Numbered from the stretch's first letter, positions 37,601 through 45,622 are shown. The stretch is 49,028 nucleotides of DNA from an uncultured Flavobacterium sp. (GCF_946479975.1 NZ_CAMLIX010000006.1:1-49028), one strand, 5' to 3'. The notes: generated by a model from the sequence alone, not told the origin. Made by a program: numbers and translations.

Positions 37601-37851
37601 GAGAAACTTAAAACCGCTTTCGGATTTGTTAATTTCAGTTTAAAGTGCCCGTCAAAGTCGGTAGATGTACCATTTTTCGTTCCCTTTTCCAAGACATTTA
37701 CGCCTGGCAGAGAAAGTCCAGCAGCATCTTTCACAATTCCCTCTATAGTTGTGGACTGCGCGTGTACTTGACTTCCGATCAATAAGCACAATAAGAAAAC
37801 AAGTTTAAAGCAATGATCTGCTCCTTTGTTTAATAATTCTTTAAAGTTCAT
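34609..37851 (-). CDS. susC: SusC/RagA-like TonB-linked outer-membrane transporter (second PUL)
   Basis: A 1080-residue transporter. It has a signal region (LVFLLCLLIGSQVHAQ), a carboxypeptidase-D-regulatory-like domain (IEGIVKDAAGLSLPGVNVLE) and NEVVVIGYGTSKKSDLTGAV before the plug. TVLKDAASTAIYGSRGANGV marks the SusC plug, and the barrel ends in MVFGMNLNF. It should import glycan fragments with its SusD partner. It is the first gene of a three-gene operon. Upstream, a consensus -7 element at 38060-38067 directly abuts a perfect AATCGATT-centred palindrome, so control by a LacI-type protein is likely. Confidence 0.95.
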   Translation of the reverse strand: MNFKELLNKGADHCFKLVFLLCLLIGSQVHAQSTTIEGIVKDAAGLSLPGVNVLEKGTKNGTSTDFDGHFKLKLTNPKAVLSFSFIGFKNIDASTEGKSKLNVTMSEDANNLNEVVVIGYGTSKKSDLTGAVSTISGNDLKKVPVANVAEALTGRIAGVQVTASEGSPDADIKIRVRGGGSLTQDASPLIIVDGFPINSMNDISSSDIETMTVLKDAASTAIYGSRGANGVILITTKSGKDGKIAVNFNMFYGMKTMAKDIDVLSPEDYTKWQYEYALLSQTGTKVASNPTSYTKYFGNWQDQDMYKGLKGNDWQKQIFGRTGEVQSRDLGIRGGTDKLNYNFNYAHYDEKAIMLGSNYKRNNLALALKSKLSDKIDVGFTVRYSDTEIDGGGVNEQNEKSASDSRMRTIVGYAPIPVSGLTSDDVSGDGTDVLINPLRSVFDNNRQQFRKNFNILGSFGWEIVDNLKLKVDLGLDNFNGLDYRYYGRSTYYVANAPASTLQGKPAMIIGDGKEKRFRNANTLNYDFKKIMGENHHLTALLGQESINYSVNNVTSTIHGYPSFFDFDQAKTLTSQGTPQAVDNYYSPDDRLLSFFGRANYDYKNRYILSATFRADGSSKFLQENRWGYFPAFAAGWKISEESFLKDKNWIDLLKVRASYGEAGNNNIPVGQQTQIFQSIPSTWINGVTSVWAIPKTMPNPDLKWETTVTQNVGLDFGFFKNRLSGNFDVYKNVTSDLLINFPVPGSGYEYQYRNMGETQNTGFEATVNVVAIEKAKYGLNFSFNMGMNTNRINSLGSMNNFGQATNWASSQIGDDYLISVGSSLGTMYGYKNDGRYEVSDFDYVGGKYVLKAGVVATATTLVGDNTTLKPGDMKLKDVTGDGKVDINDKTVIGNVNPKSTGGFVINGNAYGFDLMAAFNWSIGNEVYNADKIEFSTATASGEYKNLNSVMADGKRWTNLDPASGQLVTDPTALAALNANTTMWSPYMRTAIFTDWAVEDASFLRLNTLTLGYTAPEMFTSKLGVSKLRFYLTASNVFVWTNYSGSDPEVSTKRKNPLTPGVDSSPYPRSRQMVFGMNLNF

Positions 37852-38017
37852 GGTTGATTGTTTAAGTTATTAAAGTTTAAGTTCTGGTTTAAGTGGTTTT
37901 TTGTGGTTACTTCAAATTCATTACTCTAATTGTTGAGGTATTGTTTTTTCATTACTAATTCTTTTTAATTTTTAACAGAATAAACTAAATTTTAAGCTTA
38001 CTGAATTATCATTACTT

Positions 38018-38025
38018 AATCGATT
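38018..38025. promoter_or_regulatory. Third AATCGATT half-palindrome, downstream of the predicted start
   Basis: TTAATCGATTTCG contains the AATCGATT core but lacks the outer arms of the 38046-38059 site. It may be a weaker auxiliary operator in the susC leader. Confidence 0.45.
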
Positions 38026-38045
38026 TCGAACAAATAAAAAGTAGT

Positions 38046-38059
38046 TGTAATCGATTACA
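38046..38059. promoter_or_regulatory. Predicted LacI-family operator TGTAATCGATTACA
   Basis: A perfect 14-bp palindrome with a central CG, the hallmark of LacI/GalR-type operators. It starts next to the -7 element and would cover the transcription start of the second susC operon. A repressor bound here would block initiation. No LacI-family gene is in the window. Confidence 0.65.
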
Positions 38060-38067
38060 CAAACATA
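38060..38067 (-). promoter_or_regulatory. Predicted -7 element of the second susC promoter (TATGTTTG on the minus strand)
   Basis: The minus strand reads TATGTTTG, an exact TAnnTTTG match, about 210 bases upstream of the start codon. A TTCG about 15 bases further upstream could serve as a weak -33. The leader would be about 200 bases. Confidence 0.55.
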
Positions 38068-38234
38068 GATATTTTTTTTAAACGAATAATAATTTTTCAT
38101 AAAAAAGTCATAAAAAAAATTACATATCAAAAATTTAATCTCTTTTTTATGTGAGATATATAATTTTAATGAATATTAAATATTAAATATATTATTACTA
38201 ATCGTTCATTTGATTCGATTATCCCAAAAAAAAC

Positions 38235-38245
38235 AATCGATTACA
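38235..38245. promoter_or_regulatory. Second LacI-like site, upstream (AATCGATTACA)
   Basis: CAATCGATTACATG keeps the core and right arm of the palindrome at 38046-38059 and lies about 190 bases further upstream. Paired sites at this spacing would allow looping. The 615-base gap 37852-38466 otherwise contains only AT-rich sequence and no gene. Confidence 0.5.
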
Positions 38246-38414
38246 TGAATATTAATTATGATATTATTAGGTGTGTTTTTTACACTTAAAAAGTTAAATT
38301 CATCCTAAAAAAAGTAAATTCCAGGGTAAAAAAAGCCTGATTTTTAAAATGAATTTTCGCACACAGGGATCTATTTAAGCTGTAGAATGATAATTAAGGG
38401 CTATATAAAGTCAC

Positions 38415-38453
38415 AAAAAAGCCCCTAAACAAAAGTTTAAGGGCTTTAAAAAA
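38415..38453 (-). terminator. Intrinsic terminator of the MFS gene
   Basis: AAAGCCCCTAAAC (38418-38430) pairs with GTTTAAGGGCTTT (38435-38447) with one mismatch and a 4-base loop. On the minus strand it is followed by a T-run. It begins 13 bases after the MFS stop codon. Confidence 0.85.
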
Positions 38454-38466
38454 TGTATTCTGATAT

Positions 38467-39633
38467 TTACATACGCTGCAGTTGTATTTGTTTTTGATGC
38501 AACCTCATCAATATGACTGTAATGATCATTCCGATAATAGACATTCCAACTCCGATAAGATTTGGAGAAGAATAACTAAATCCCGCCGCCAAAGGCAATC
38601 CGCCTAAAAAAGCTCCTAAAGCATTCCCAATATTAAAACTTCCTTGAAGCGATGCCGAAGCAATCATCTCTGCTCCTTTTGCCGTGCGGATCATCAGCAT
38701 TTGGATTGGTGCAATAACAGAGAAAGAAATAGCCCCTGTTAAGAAAGTCAGAAACAAGGATACATATTGATTGAAAGAGAAAAAGTAAACCAGAATCAAA
38801 TCTACAGACATTACCATTAATAACGCCAATGTTGTTGGAGCCGGCGAAAAGCGATCTGCTAGTTTTCCTCCAACAAAATTACCTACAACCATTCCTAATC
38901 CTGCTAAAATTAAGATAGAAGAAACATCTTCTGGAGAAAACTTAGACACATTAATTAAAAGCGGTGCGATATAACTAATCCAAGCAAAAAGACCTCCAAA
39001 ACCAATTGCAGTGATTCCGATAATTAACCAAGCCTCAGTTCTCTTAAAAAATTGAAGCTGTGTTTTCATATTCACGCTTTCGCCTTTATCAAGATTCGGC
39101 ATCCACAAATAAATCGCCAACAAGGTCAGAAAGCCAACAATAGCTATTAACACAAAGGTATAACGCCAGATAAAATGATGACCTATATAAGTACCTATCG
39201 GTACGCCAATTAAATTTGCAATCGTTAATCCGGCAAACATGGTTGAAATTGCTTGCGCTTCTTTTCCTTTATCTGCCAAACGGCTTGCGACTACCGCTCC
39301 CACTCCAAAGAATGCTCCGTGTGGCAACCCAGATAAAAATCGAGATGCAAATAAAATATTATAATCAGGAGCAATAATTGACAATGCATTAAAAACCGCC
39401 AACATCAAAGCCAAAATTAAAAGCATTTTCTTTGGCGCATAATTTCTACCTGCGATTACTAATAACGGTGCGCCAATAACAACTCCAAGTGCGTATGATG
39501 ATATTAGATATCCCGCAACCGGAATCGAAACTTTCATATCTGAAGCAATGTCTGGGAGTAATCCCATCATTACAAATTCTGTAATTCCAATAGTTAACCC
39601 TCCAAGTGCGAGGGCGATAAGACTTTTTTTCAT
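38467..39633 (-). CDS. MFS transporter, AraJ-like sugar/drug efflux permease
   Basis: A 388-residue inner-membrane protein with twelve predicted helices in two bundles. The N-terminus has LALGGLTIGITEFVMMGLLP, typical of the AraJ/NepI/drug-efflux group. The second half contains LAGLGMVVGNFVGGKLADRF, which is like the MFS loop motif, and GSFNIGNALGAFLGGLPLAA. It should export a small organic compound against protons. It is divergent from an AraC regulator across a 103-base gap, so that regulator probably controls it. The substrate is unknown. Confidence 0.9.
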   Translation of the reverse strand: MKKSLIALALGGLTIGITEFVMMGLLPDIASDMKVSIPVAGYLISSYALGVVIGAPLLVIAGRNYAPKKMLLILALMLAVFNALSIIAPDYNILFASRFLSGLPHGAFFGVGAVVASRLADKGKEAQAISTMFAGLTIANLIGVPIGTYIGHHFIWRYTFVLIAIVGFLTLLAIYLWMPNLDKGESVNMKTQLQFFKRTEAWLIIGITAIGFGGLFAWISYIAPLLINVSKFSPEDVSSILILAGLGMVVGNFVGGKLADRFSPAPTTLALLMVMSVDLILVYFFSFNQYVSLFLTFLTGAISFSVIAPIQMLMIRTAKGAEMIASASLQGSFNIGNALGAFLGGLPLAAGFSYSSPNLIGVGMSIIGMIITVILMRLHQKQIQLQRM

Positions 39634-39703
39634 TTTAATTGTATGTAGAAAGGAATAGATTTCTACAAGGCAAAATTAACACTATTGCACCAAAAATAAA
39701 TTG

Positions 39704-39731
39704 TAAATTTGTGACATAAAATTGTACAATT
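39704..39731 (+). promoter_or_regulatory. Promoter and palindrome before the AraC regulator gene
   Basis: TAAATTTG at 39704-39711 fits the -7 consensus, with TTG at 39685-39687 as a possible -33 (16-base spacer). A perfect 12-bp palindrome AATTGTACAATT follows at 39720-39731, directly before the start codon at 39737. It is a possible autoregulatory site. Confidence 0.5.
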
Positions 39732-39736
39732 AAGCT

Positions 39737-40591
39737 ATGCCGAAATTAAATCAGTTTAAGACGCTTGTTTTGGATGAATTTGAAGAAGAGAAATTTCATC
39801 TTCCTCCTCATACTCATACTTATTATGAAATCATCTATATAAAGAAAGGAAGCGGTATTCATCATTTGAACAATAATCTTTTGCCTTATAAAGCTGGAGA
39901 TCTATTTGTGATTTCGCCAGATGACGAACATTATTTTGATATAAAGAAAAGTACGCGATTTATTTTTATCAAATTCACTGATAATTATTTCAACTCCAAA
40001 CAGAATCTGACTTGTGATGAATTTCTAGTGAATACTCCAGAAAGTTTTATGAGAGATAAAATCTTAAAAGAAACAGTTTTGAAGTTTGACGAACCTTGCA
40101 AAACGATTTTAAAAAACACAGTTGAAAATATAGTTACCTACGATAAATATATTGATGTAACTTCTTCGCCAATTGTTTTCTATCAGATTCTTTCGATTTT
40201 TGGTTTGATAAAAGAAACTATTCGCTGTATGAATCTGCAGATGCAGTCGACGCAGTTGGATAACGAACAAATTGCCAATTACATTCATCAGAATATTTAC
40301 CAGCCAAAATTGGTTCAGGTAAAAGTGATTGCAGCACATTTCAATATTGCGCAAACGTATTTCAGCGCCTATTTCAAGAGAACTTTCAGCATCAGCTATC
40401 GGGAATACATTCATAATTTGAGAACGACATTAATCGAAAAGAGATTTCACAACAATCAGTTACCGATTAAACAAATTGCGTACGAGTTTGGTTTTACCGA
40501 TGAAAGTCATTTATCGAATTATTTTAAAAAACGTAAAAACATGAAACCAACCGATTTAAGAAACTGTAGTTATCGAAATCTTAAAAAGTGA
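39737..40591 (+). CDS. AraC family transcriptional regulator
   Basis: A 284-residue regulator. The N-terminal cupin carries HLPPHTHTYYEIIYIKKGSG and LPYKAGDLFVISPDDEHYFD, typical of small-ligand-binding AraC sensors. The C-terminal domain at about 180-275 has VIAAHFNIAQTYFSAYFKRT, ISYREYIHNLR, and QIAYEFGFTDESHLSNYFKK. The divergent MFS exporter is its likely target. The effector is unknown. The next gene downstream begins 48 bases later but has its own -7 element, so it is probably not in the same transcript. Confidence 0.9.
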   Translation: MPKLNQFKTLVLDEFEEEKFHLPPHTHTYYEIIYIKKGSGIHHLNNNLLPYKAGDLFVISPDDEHYFDIKKSTRFIFIKFTDNYFNSKQNLTCDEFLVNTPESFMRDKILKETVLKFDEPCKTILKNTVENIVTYDKYIDVTSSPIVFYQILSIFGLIKETIRCMNLQMQSTQLDNEQIANYIHQNIYQPKLVQVKVIAAHFNIAQTYFSAYFKRTFSISYREYIHNLRTTLIEKRFHNNQLPIKQIAYEFGFTDESHLSNYFKKRKNMKPTDLRNCSYRNLKK

Positions 40592-40611
40592 TTTACTCGA
40601 ACAATTTTAAC

Positions 40612-40619
40612 TAAATTTG
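40612..40619 (+). promoter_or_regulatory. Predicted -7 element of the copper island (TAAATTTG)
   Basis: TAAATTTG fits TAnnTTTG exactly and lies 20 bases before the TTG start of the Cys-rich secreted protein. The -33 region overlaps the end of the AraC gene and is weak. Confidence 0.5.
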
Positions 40620-40638
40620 TATCTCAAAAACAATTTCT

Positions 40639-40998
40639 TTGAAAAAGAAAATCCACATAATAATGCTTTTTATAACGCTTAGTTTCTTTTTGAATCCGAG
40701 CTATACTTACGCATGCAACATGGGACATCATAAAGAAATTACTTCAAAAGAAGAAAACAGCTGTTCTAAAAAATGCTGTGAAAAGAAATCTTCTAAACAA
40801 GAAAAACACAATTGTGATGGAAAATGCCGTCATTCTGGATGCAGTACCTCAGCGTTACAATTTGTTATTTTGACTTCAAATGAAATTGATTTACAAAAAG
40901 ATGTTTTCAATTTTTCTTTAAAAAACACTATTTCATCTTATAGTAATTCTACCATTTCTTCTGGATTTACTTCTATTTGGCTAAAGCCAAAAATATAA
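40639..40998 (+). CDS. Cys/His-rich secreted protein, probable metal binder
   Basis: A 119-residue protein. I accept the TTG at 40639 as start because it gives a proper signal peptide (MKKKIHIIMLFITLSFFLNP then SYTYA); the first ATG at 40663 would lose the basic N-terminus. The mature part has CNMGHHKE, CSKKCCEKK and CDGKCRHSGC, so eight or more Cys and several His lie within about 45 residues. The hydrophobic C-terminal half is less distinctive. This recalls small HYC/CC-type proteins found with copper genes of Flavobacteria. It opens the copper island and should act in the periplasm, possibly as a copper buffer. Function is inferred from composition and neighbours. Confidence 0.7.
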   Translation: MKKKIHIIMLFITLSFFLNPSYTYACNMGHHKEITSKEENSCSKKCCEKKSSKQEKHNCDGKCRHSGCSTSALQFVILTSNEIDLQKDVFNFSLKNTISSYSNSTISSGFTSIWLKPKI

Positions 40999-41097
40999 TT
41001 CCTGCATTTGTGACAGCCCATATTGGGTCTTTTTGAAACTAAATTTTTAATTAATTTCTAAAGGAAAATTGAAATCCTTTACCAAATATAATATACA

Positions 41098-41622
41098 ATG
41101 AAAAAATCAATCATAGCTTTGGCGACAGTACTAACAGTTTTATTTAGTGCAAATAACATTCAGGCAAATACAATAAAATTAGAAATAAACGAAATTGCAG
41201 ATGCAAATCAGCTTCAATCTGTTTATGATGCTTATTTTACCGTAAAAGATGCACTTATAAAAAGTGACAGCAAATTGACTTCGGCGAAAGCCAAAGATTT
41301 ACTGACAGCAATAACGGCTGTAAAAATGGATAAATTAAAAAGCAACGAACATACGGTTTGGATGAAAGTGGTTAAAAAATTAACTGCCGATGCTAAAAGT
41401 ATTTCTGGCACTACAGATCTTAAAAAACAACGTGACACTTTTAAATCTTTGTCTAAAAGCACTTACGATTTAATAAAAGTTTCAAGTCCAGAACAGCCAA
41501 TCTACAAACAATATTGCCCAATGGCAGACGCTGACTGGTTAAGCAAAGAAAAAGCAGTTAAGAATCCGTATTACGGTTCTTCGATGCTGACGTGCGGAAA
41601 CGTGGTTGAAACGATCAAATAA
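41098..41622 (+). CDS. DUF3347 family periplasmic protein (copper-associated)
   Basis: A 174-residue protein with a signal peptide ending near NNIQA. A four-helix-like region at about 30-130 follows (VYDAYFTVKDALIKSDSKLT). The conserved C-terminal element at about 136-168 reads YCPMADADWLSKEKAVKNPY, then YGSSMLTCG. The Cys-Pro-Met and the late Cys are typical of DUF3347 domains, which also occur fused to copper efflux CusB proteins. A metal-chaperone role in the periplasm is likely. Its stop lies one base before the next start codon, so the HMA-AraC gene is translationally coupled. Confidence 0.85.
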   Translation: MKKSIIALATVLTVLFSANNIQANTIKLEINEIADANQLQSVYDAYFTVKDALIKSDSKLTSAKAKDLLTAITAVKMDKLKSNEHTVWMKVVKKLTADAKSISGTTDLKKQRDTFKSLSKSTYDLIKVSSPEQPIYKQYCPMADADWLSKEKAVKNPYYGSSMLTCGNVVETIK

Positions 41623-41623
41623 T

Positions 41624-42184
41624 ATGAAGCTCTACATCAAAAATATGGTGTGCGCGCGATGCAAAATGGCTGTGGAGTCTGAGTTTGAAAAACTCGGACT
41701 TCCTACTATTTCTGTTGAATTGGGTGAAGTTGAAACTGAAAAAGAAATCAGCGAAAAGCAAAAAGAAGTCTTACTAGAAAATCTTCAAGCTTTAGGTTTT
41801 GATCTGATTGATGATAAAAAAACAAAAACAGTTGAAAGAATAAAAAACCTGATTGTAGATTTGGTTCATCATAAAAATAATGATCTCAAAATCAACTTGT
41901 CTGATTATTTGGCTGAAAACTTAAATCAAGATTATAATTCGCTGAGCAATCTATTTTCGGAAATTGAAAACACGACCATTGAAAAGTATTTCATCAGTCA
42001 GAAAATTGAAAAAGTAAAAGAGTTATTGATTTATAATGAGCTTTCGTTAAGCGAAATTGCAGATATTCTGAACTATAGCAACGTGGCGCATTTGAGTAAT
42101 CAATTCAAAAAAATCACGGGCTTTACTCCTACTTTGTTCAAACAATCTAAAGATAAAAAACGTATTCAGATTGAGAATTTGTAG
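41624..42184 (+). CDS. AraC-type regulator with N-terminal HMA metal-binding domain
   Basis: A 186-residue fusion. I start at the ATG at 41624, one base after the DUF3347 stop; the frame is open a little earlier. Residues 1-66 form an HMA-like domain with the copper motif CARC (MKLYIKNMVCARCKMAVESE, GFDLIDDKK). Residues about 80-180 are an AraC DNA-binding domain: LSDYLAENLNQDYNSLSNLF, then LSEIADILNYSNVAHLSNQF and KKITGFTPTLFKQ. A protein with both parts can sense cytoplasmic Cu(I) and bind DNA directly. The adjacent copA and DUF3347 genes are its likely targets. It is much smaller than usual AraC regulators because HMA replaces the cupin. Confidence 0.88.
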   Translation: MKLYIKNMVCARCKMAVESEFEKLGLPTISVELGEVETEKEISEKQKEVLLENLQALGFDLIDDKKTKTVERIKNLIVDLVHHKNNDLKINLSDYLAENLNQDYNSLSNLFSEIENTTIEKYFISQKIEKVKELLIYNELSLSEIADILNYSNVAHLSNQFKKITGFTPTLFKQSKDKKRIQIENL

Positions 42185-42194
42185 TTTTTAGCTT

Positions 42195-42842
42195 AAACGC
42201 AAAGAACGCAAAGGTTTACGCAAAGTTCGCAAAGATTTATTTAGCCACAGATTATAATGATTAAAAGGATTTTAAAAAATCTGTACTAATCTTTTAATCT
42301 GTGGCTAACTTTTTATAGAATCATTTCGCAATTATTCAGAACATAGCCCAAGGTTTCAACCTTGGGTATGCATCGTGTTTCAATCTTAAGAACGCATGGT
42401 GTCCAAATCTTTGTGTACCCAAGGTTGAAACCTTGGGCTATGTTTTATATAGAATTCACAAAGCTTTGAGAATATTTAAAGCTCAACACATAGATACAGA
42501 TTACAAAGAATTTTTTAGCCACAGATTATAAGGATTAAAAGGATTTTTAAAAATCTGTGCTAATCTTTTTAATCTGTGGCTAACTTTTTATAGAATCATT
42601 TCGCAATTATTCAGAACATAGCCCAAGGTTTCAACCTTGGGTACGTATCGTGTTTCAATCTTGGTACGCATTGTATTTCAATCGTTGTGTACATCGTGTT
42701 CCAATCTTTGTGTACCCAAGGTTTAAACCTTGGGCTATGTTTTATATAGAATTCCCAAAGCTATTTTGAGACAAAGCTTTGCGAACTTTGCGTTTTTACA
42801 AAGCCACGCGAATCAAAAAAAACCTTTGCGCTCTTTGCGGTT
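42195..42842. repeat. Nested palindromic repeat block, about 274-bp tandem duplication
   Basis: The 762-base gap before copA has no gene. It has CGCAAAG-type ends (42195-42234 and, inverted, 42771-42842). Between them are two copies of a unit with period 274: a palindrome AGCCACAGATTA to TAATCTGTGGCT (42241-42308 and 42515-42583), then a 28-bp inverted repeat with arms ACATAGCCCAAGG. The first 28-bp arms (42341-42368, 42416-42443) match perfectly; the second pair (42616-42643, 42713-42740) has one change. A CACATAGATACAGATT piece sits between the copies. Confidence 0.85.
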
Positions 42843-42946
42843 AAAAAACAGCGTTTTGTAAATCTTACAAATCATTCACAAAATTGTACAAACCGAACTC
42901 GCACTTACTTCGGAAATTTGCATTGTAATACCTAAAACAAAATACA

Positions 42947-45472
42947 ATGACTCATCAATATATAATTTCAGGAATGTCATGTAACGGATGCCGAACAAAA
43001 GTCGAGAAAACTTTGAACGAAGTAGAAGGCGTTCAGGCAGAAGTAACTTTGAATCCGCCAACGGCTACGATTACAATGGAAAAACATATTTCTACAGAAA
43101 AGTTTCAAGAAGTTTTAGCAGCGGCAGGAAATTATACTATTGAAATGGATTCTCCAAAAAATCATGCTGAAGCTAAATCTTGCTGTTCAGGTCACAAAAA
43201 AGAGAATCACGAGCATCATAAAACAGAAACTAAAGTGCATCAGCATAGTGCAAACGGCGTTTATTATTGCCCAATGCATTGTGAAGGCGACAAAACGTAT
43301 AACAAACCCGGAGACTGCCCCGTTTGCGGAATGGATTTAGTACCGCAAGTTGCCATAACAGCAACACAATTTACTTGTCCGATGCATCCAGAAATTGTTT
43401 CAAACGAACCAGGCGATTGCCCGATTTGCGGAATGGATTTGGTTCTGATGCAGACTTCTGAAAACGAAGAAAACAAAACCTATTCTGATTTATTGAAAAA
43501 GATGAAAATTGCGATTTTGTTTACGCTTCCTATTTTTATTATTTCAATGTCAGAAATGATTCCGAATAATCCGCTTTACAATATAATGTCTATTGAAAAA
43601 TGGAATTGGGTTCAGTTTCTGTTTTCAATTCCCGTTTTGTTTTATGCAGGTTGGATATTTTTCGTTCGTGCTTACAAATCCATTGTGACTTGGAATTTAA
43701 ATATGTTTACGCTAATCGGAATCGGGACAAGTGTTGCTTTTCTCTTTAGTATTGTCGGCATGTTTTTTCCAGATATTTTTCCATCCGAATTCAAATCGCA
43801 TCACGGAACAATTCATTTGTATTTTGAAGCTGCGACTGTAATTATTACTTTAGTTTTACTCGGACAATTATTGGAGGCCAAAGCGCACGGACAAACAAAT
43901 GGCGCGATAAAAGAATTATTGAAATTAGCCCCAACAGAAGCCACTTTAGTAGAAAGCGGAATTGACAAAGTAATTTCTATCCACAATATTCAAAAAGGAA
44001 ATTTATTGCGAGTAAAACCAGGAGAAAAAATTCCGGTTGACGGTAAAATAACTACTGGCGAAAGCAGTATCGACGAATCTATGATTACTGGAGAACCAAT
44101 TCCTGTTGATAAAAAAACTGGAGATTCAGTAATTTCAGGAACCATAAACGGCACCAAATCATTTGTAATGATTGCCGAAAAAGTAGGCTCAGAAACGATG
44201 CTTTCGCAGATTATTGAAATGGTAAATAATGCGAGCAGATCCCGCGCTCCAATTCAGAAATTAGCCGATCGTGTTTCTAAATATTTTGTTCCGACTGTTG
44301 TTCTAATTTCGATTTTGACGTTTTTTCTTTGGGCAAAATTTGGTCCAGAACCTGCTTACGTTTACGGATTAATTAATGCGATTGCCGTTTTAATTATCGC
44401 TTGTCCTTGCGCTCTTGGACTCGCAACTCCAATGTCGGTTATGGTTGGAGTTGGAAAAGGCGCACAGCACGGAATTTTAATAAAAAATGCCGAAGCCTTA
44501 GAAAACATGAATAAAATTGATGTTTTAATTACCGATAAAACAGGAACTATTACAGAAGGAAAACCTTCGGTAGAAAAAATATTTGCCGTTAATAATGACG
44601 AAGATTTTCTGCTTGAAAACATTGCTTCTTTAAATCAGCACAGCGAACATCCTTTGGCGCAGGCCGTCGTTAATTTCGCGAAAGCAAAAAATACTTCATT
44701 AAAAGATGTGGAAGGTTTTCAAACTATTGCTGGAAAAGGTGTTTATGGAGCTATCGAAAATAAAAAAGTCGCTTTAGGAAATAAAAAATTGATGGATGAA
44801 ATTGGAGTTTTTGTTTCTTCAGATTTAGAAAACAAAGTAACTGCCGAGCAAAATCTTGGAAAAACTATTTCATATATTGCTATAGAAAACGAAGTTTTAG
44901 GATTTGTCGCGATTACCGATGCCATCAAAGAAAACAGTGCAAAAGCAATTAAAGAATTAATTGATCAAGGCGTTGAGGTGATTATGCTGACGGGAGACAA
45001 TCACAACACCGCAAAAGCCGTAGCTGATCATTTGCATTTGAGTTCTTTTAAGGCCGACTGTCTTCCAGAAGATAAATTGAAAGAAATTGAACGTCTTCAA
45101 GCGCAGGGAAAAATTGTTGCAATGGCTGGAGACGGCATCAACGATGCGCCTGCTTTGGCGCAATCGAATATCGGAATTGCAATGGGAACTGGAACTGATG
45201 TGGCGATTGAAAGTGCTAAAATCACGTTGGTAAAAGGCGATTTAAACGGAATTGTAAAAGCGAAAAATTTGAGTCACGCCGTAATGTCAAACATCAAACA
45301 AAATTTATTTTTTGCTTTTATTTATAATACTTTAGGCGTTCCAATTGCGGCGGGAATTTTATATCCGTTTTTTGGGATATTGCTTTCGCCGATGTTGGCT
45401 GCGGTTGCTATGAGTTTGAGTTCTGTTTCGGTAATCGTGAATGCTTTGCGTTTGCGAAATCTAAAATTGTAG
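42947..45472 (+). CDS. copA: Copper-translocating P-type ATPase (CopA)
   Basis: An 841-residue Cu(I)-exporting P1B-ATPase of the inner membrane. The N-terminus has an HMA domain with GMSCNGC (Cys12, Cys15), then a His-rich linker. Two tandem heavy-metal-binding units follow ([19 protein letters not shown] then PVCGMD, and [20 protein letters not shown] then GMD) at about 105-166. The core has the actuator TGE near 380 ([10 protein letters not shown]), the ion-selectivity motif CPCALGL near 485 and DKTGT near 530 with the phosphorylated Asp. SEHPL near 567 and [10 protein letters not shown] near 728 complete it. Eight membrane helices are expected. It is the central detoxification gene of the island and is likely controlled by the HMA-AraC protein. 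Confidence 0.95.
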   Translation: MTHQYIISGMSCNGCRTKVEKTLNEVEGVQAEVTLNPPTATITMEKHISTEKFQEVLAAAGNYTIEMDSPKNHAEAKSCCSGHKKENHEHHKTETKVHQHSANGVYYCPMHCEGDKTYNKPGDCPVCGMDLVPQVAITATQFTCPMHPEIVSNEPGDCPICGMDLVLMQTSENEENKTYSDLLKKMKIAILFTLPIFIISMSEMIPNNPLYNIMSIEKWNWVQFLFSIPVLFYAGWIFFVRAYKSIVTWNLNMFTLIGIGTSVAFLFSIVGMFFPDIFPSEFKSHHGTIHLYFEAATVIITLVLLGQLLEAKAHGQTNGAIKELLKLAPTEATLVESGIDKVISIHNIQKGNLLRVKPGEKIPVDGKITTGESSIDESMITGEPIPVDKKTGDSVISGTINGTKSFVMIAEKVGSETMLSQIIEMVNNASRSRAPIQKLADRVSKYFVPTVVLISILTFFLWAKFGPEPAYVYGLINAIAVLIIACPCALGLATPMSVMVGVGKGAQHGILIKNAEALENMNKIDVLITDKTGTITEGKPSVEKIFAVNNDEDFLLENIASLNQHSEHPLAQAVVNFAKAKNTSLKDVEGFQTIAGKGVYGAIENKKVALGNKKLMDEIGVFVSSDLENKVTAEQNLGKTISYIAIENEVLGFVAITDAIKENSAKAIKELIDQGVEVIMLTGDNHNTAKAVADHLHLSSFKADCLPEDKLKEIERLQAQGKIVAMAGDGINDAPALAQSNIGIAMGTGTDVAIESAKITLVKGDLNGIVKAKNLSHAVMSNIKQNLFFAFIYNTLGVPIAAGILYPFFGILLSPMLAAVAMSLSSVSVIVNALRLRNLKL

Positions 45473-45487
45473 GTTTGGGCGAAATTG

Positions 45488-45622
45488 TTTAAACACATAG
45501 AAACATAGTTTTGTATTGTGTACAAAGGCGTTTCACTTACTTTAACAAACATAGCTATGTGTGGAAACTAGTTTCTTTTGCCTTCTTTTTTGAACATAAA
45601 GTCTATGTCTCTATGTGTTAAA
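45488..45622. repeat. ACATAG-type intergenic repeat, copy 3
   Basis: It starts TTTAAACACATAG, with the GAAACATAGTTTT continuation of copy 1, and ends CTATGTGTTAAA. AAGGCGTTTCACTT occurs at the same relative place as in copy 1. The 33-base inner palindrome of copies 1 and 2 is missing; ACATAGCTATGTG is there instead. It fills the gap between copA and the oxidase gene. Confidence 0.7.

Noticed and set aside
37259..37771. Plus-strand ORF of 170 codons inside the second susC
   Set aside because: It is antisense to the conserved plug-domain coding sequence of SusC and has no upstream signals.
42195..42842. CRISPR-like array before copA
   Set aside because: The repeats are long palindromes in a two-copy duplication, not short direct repeats with unique spacers, and no cas genes are present.
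43264..43476. Minus-strand Cys-rich ORF inside copA
   Set aside because: It mirrors the tandem metal-binding units of CopA on the other strand.
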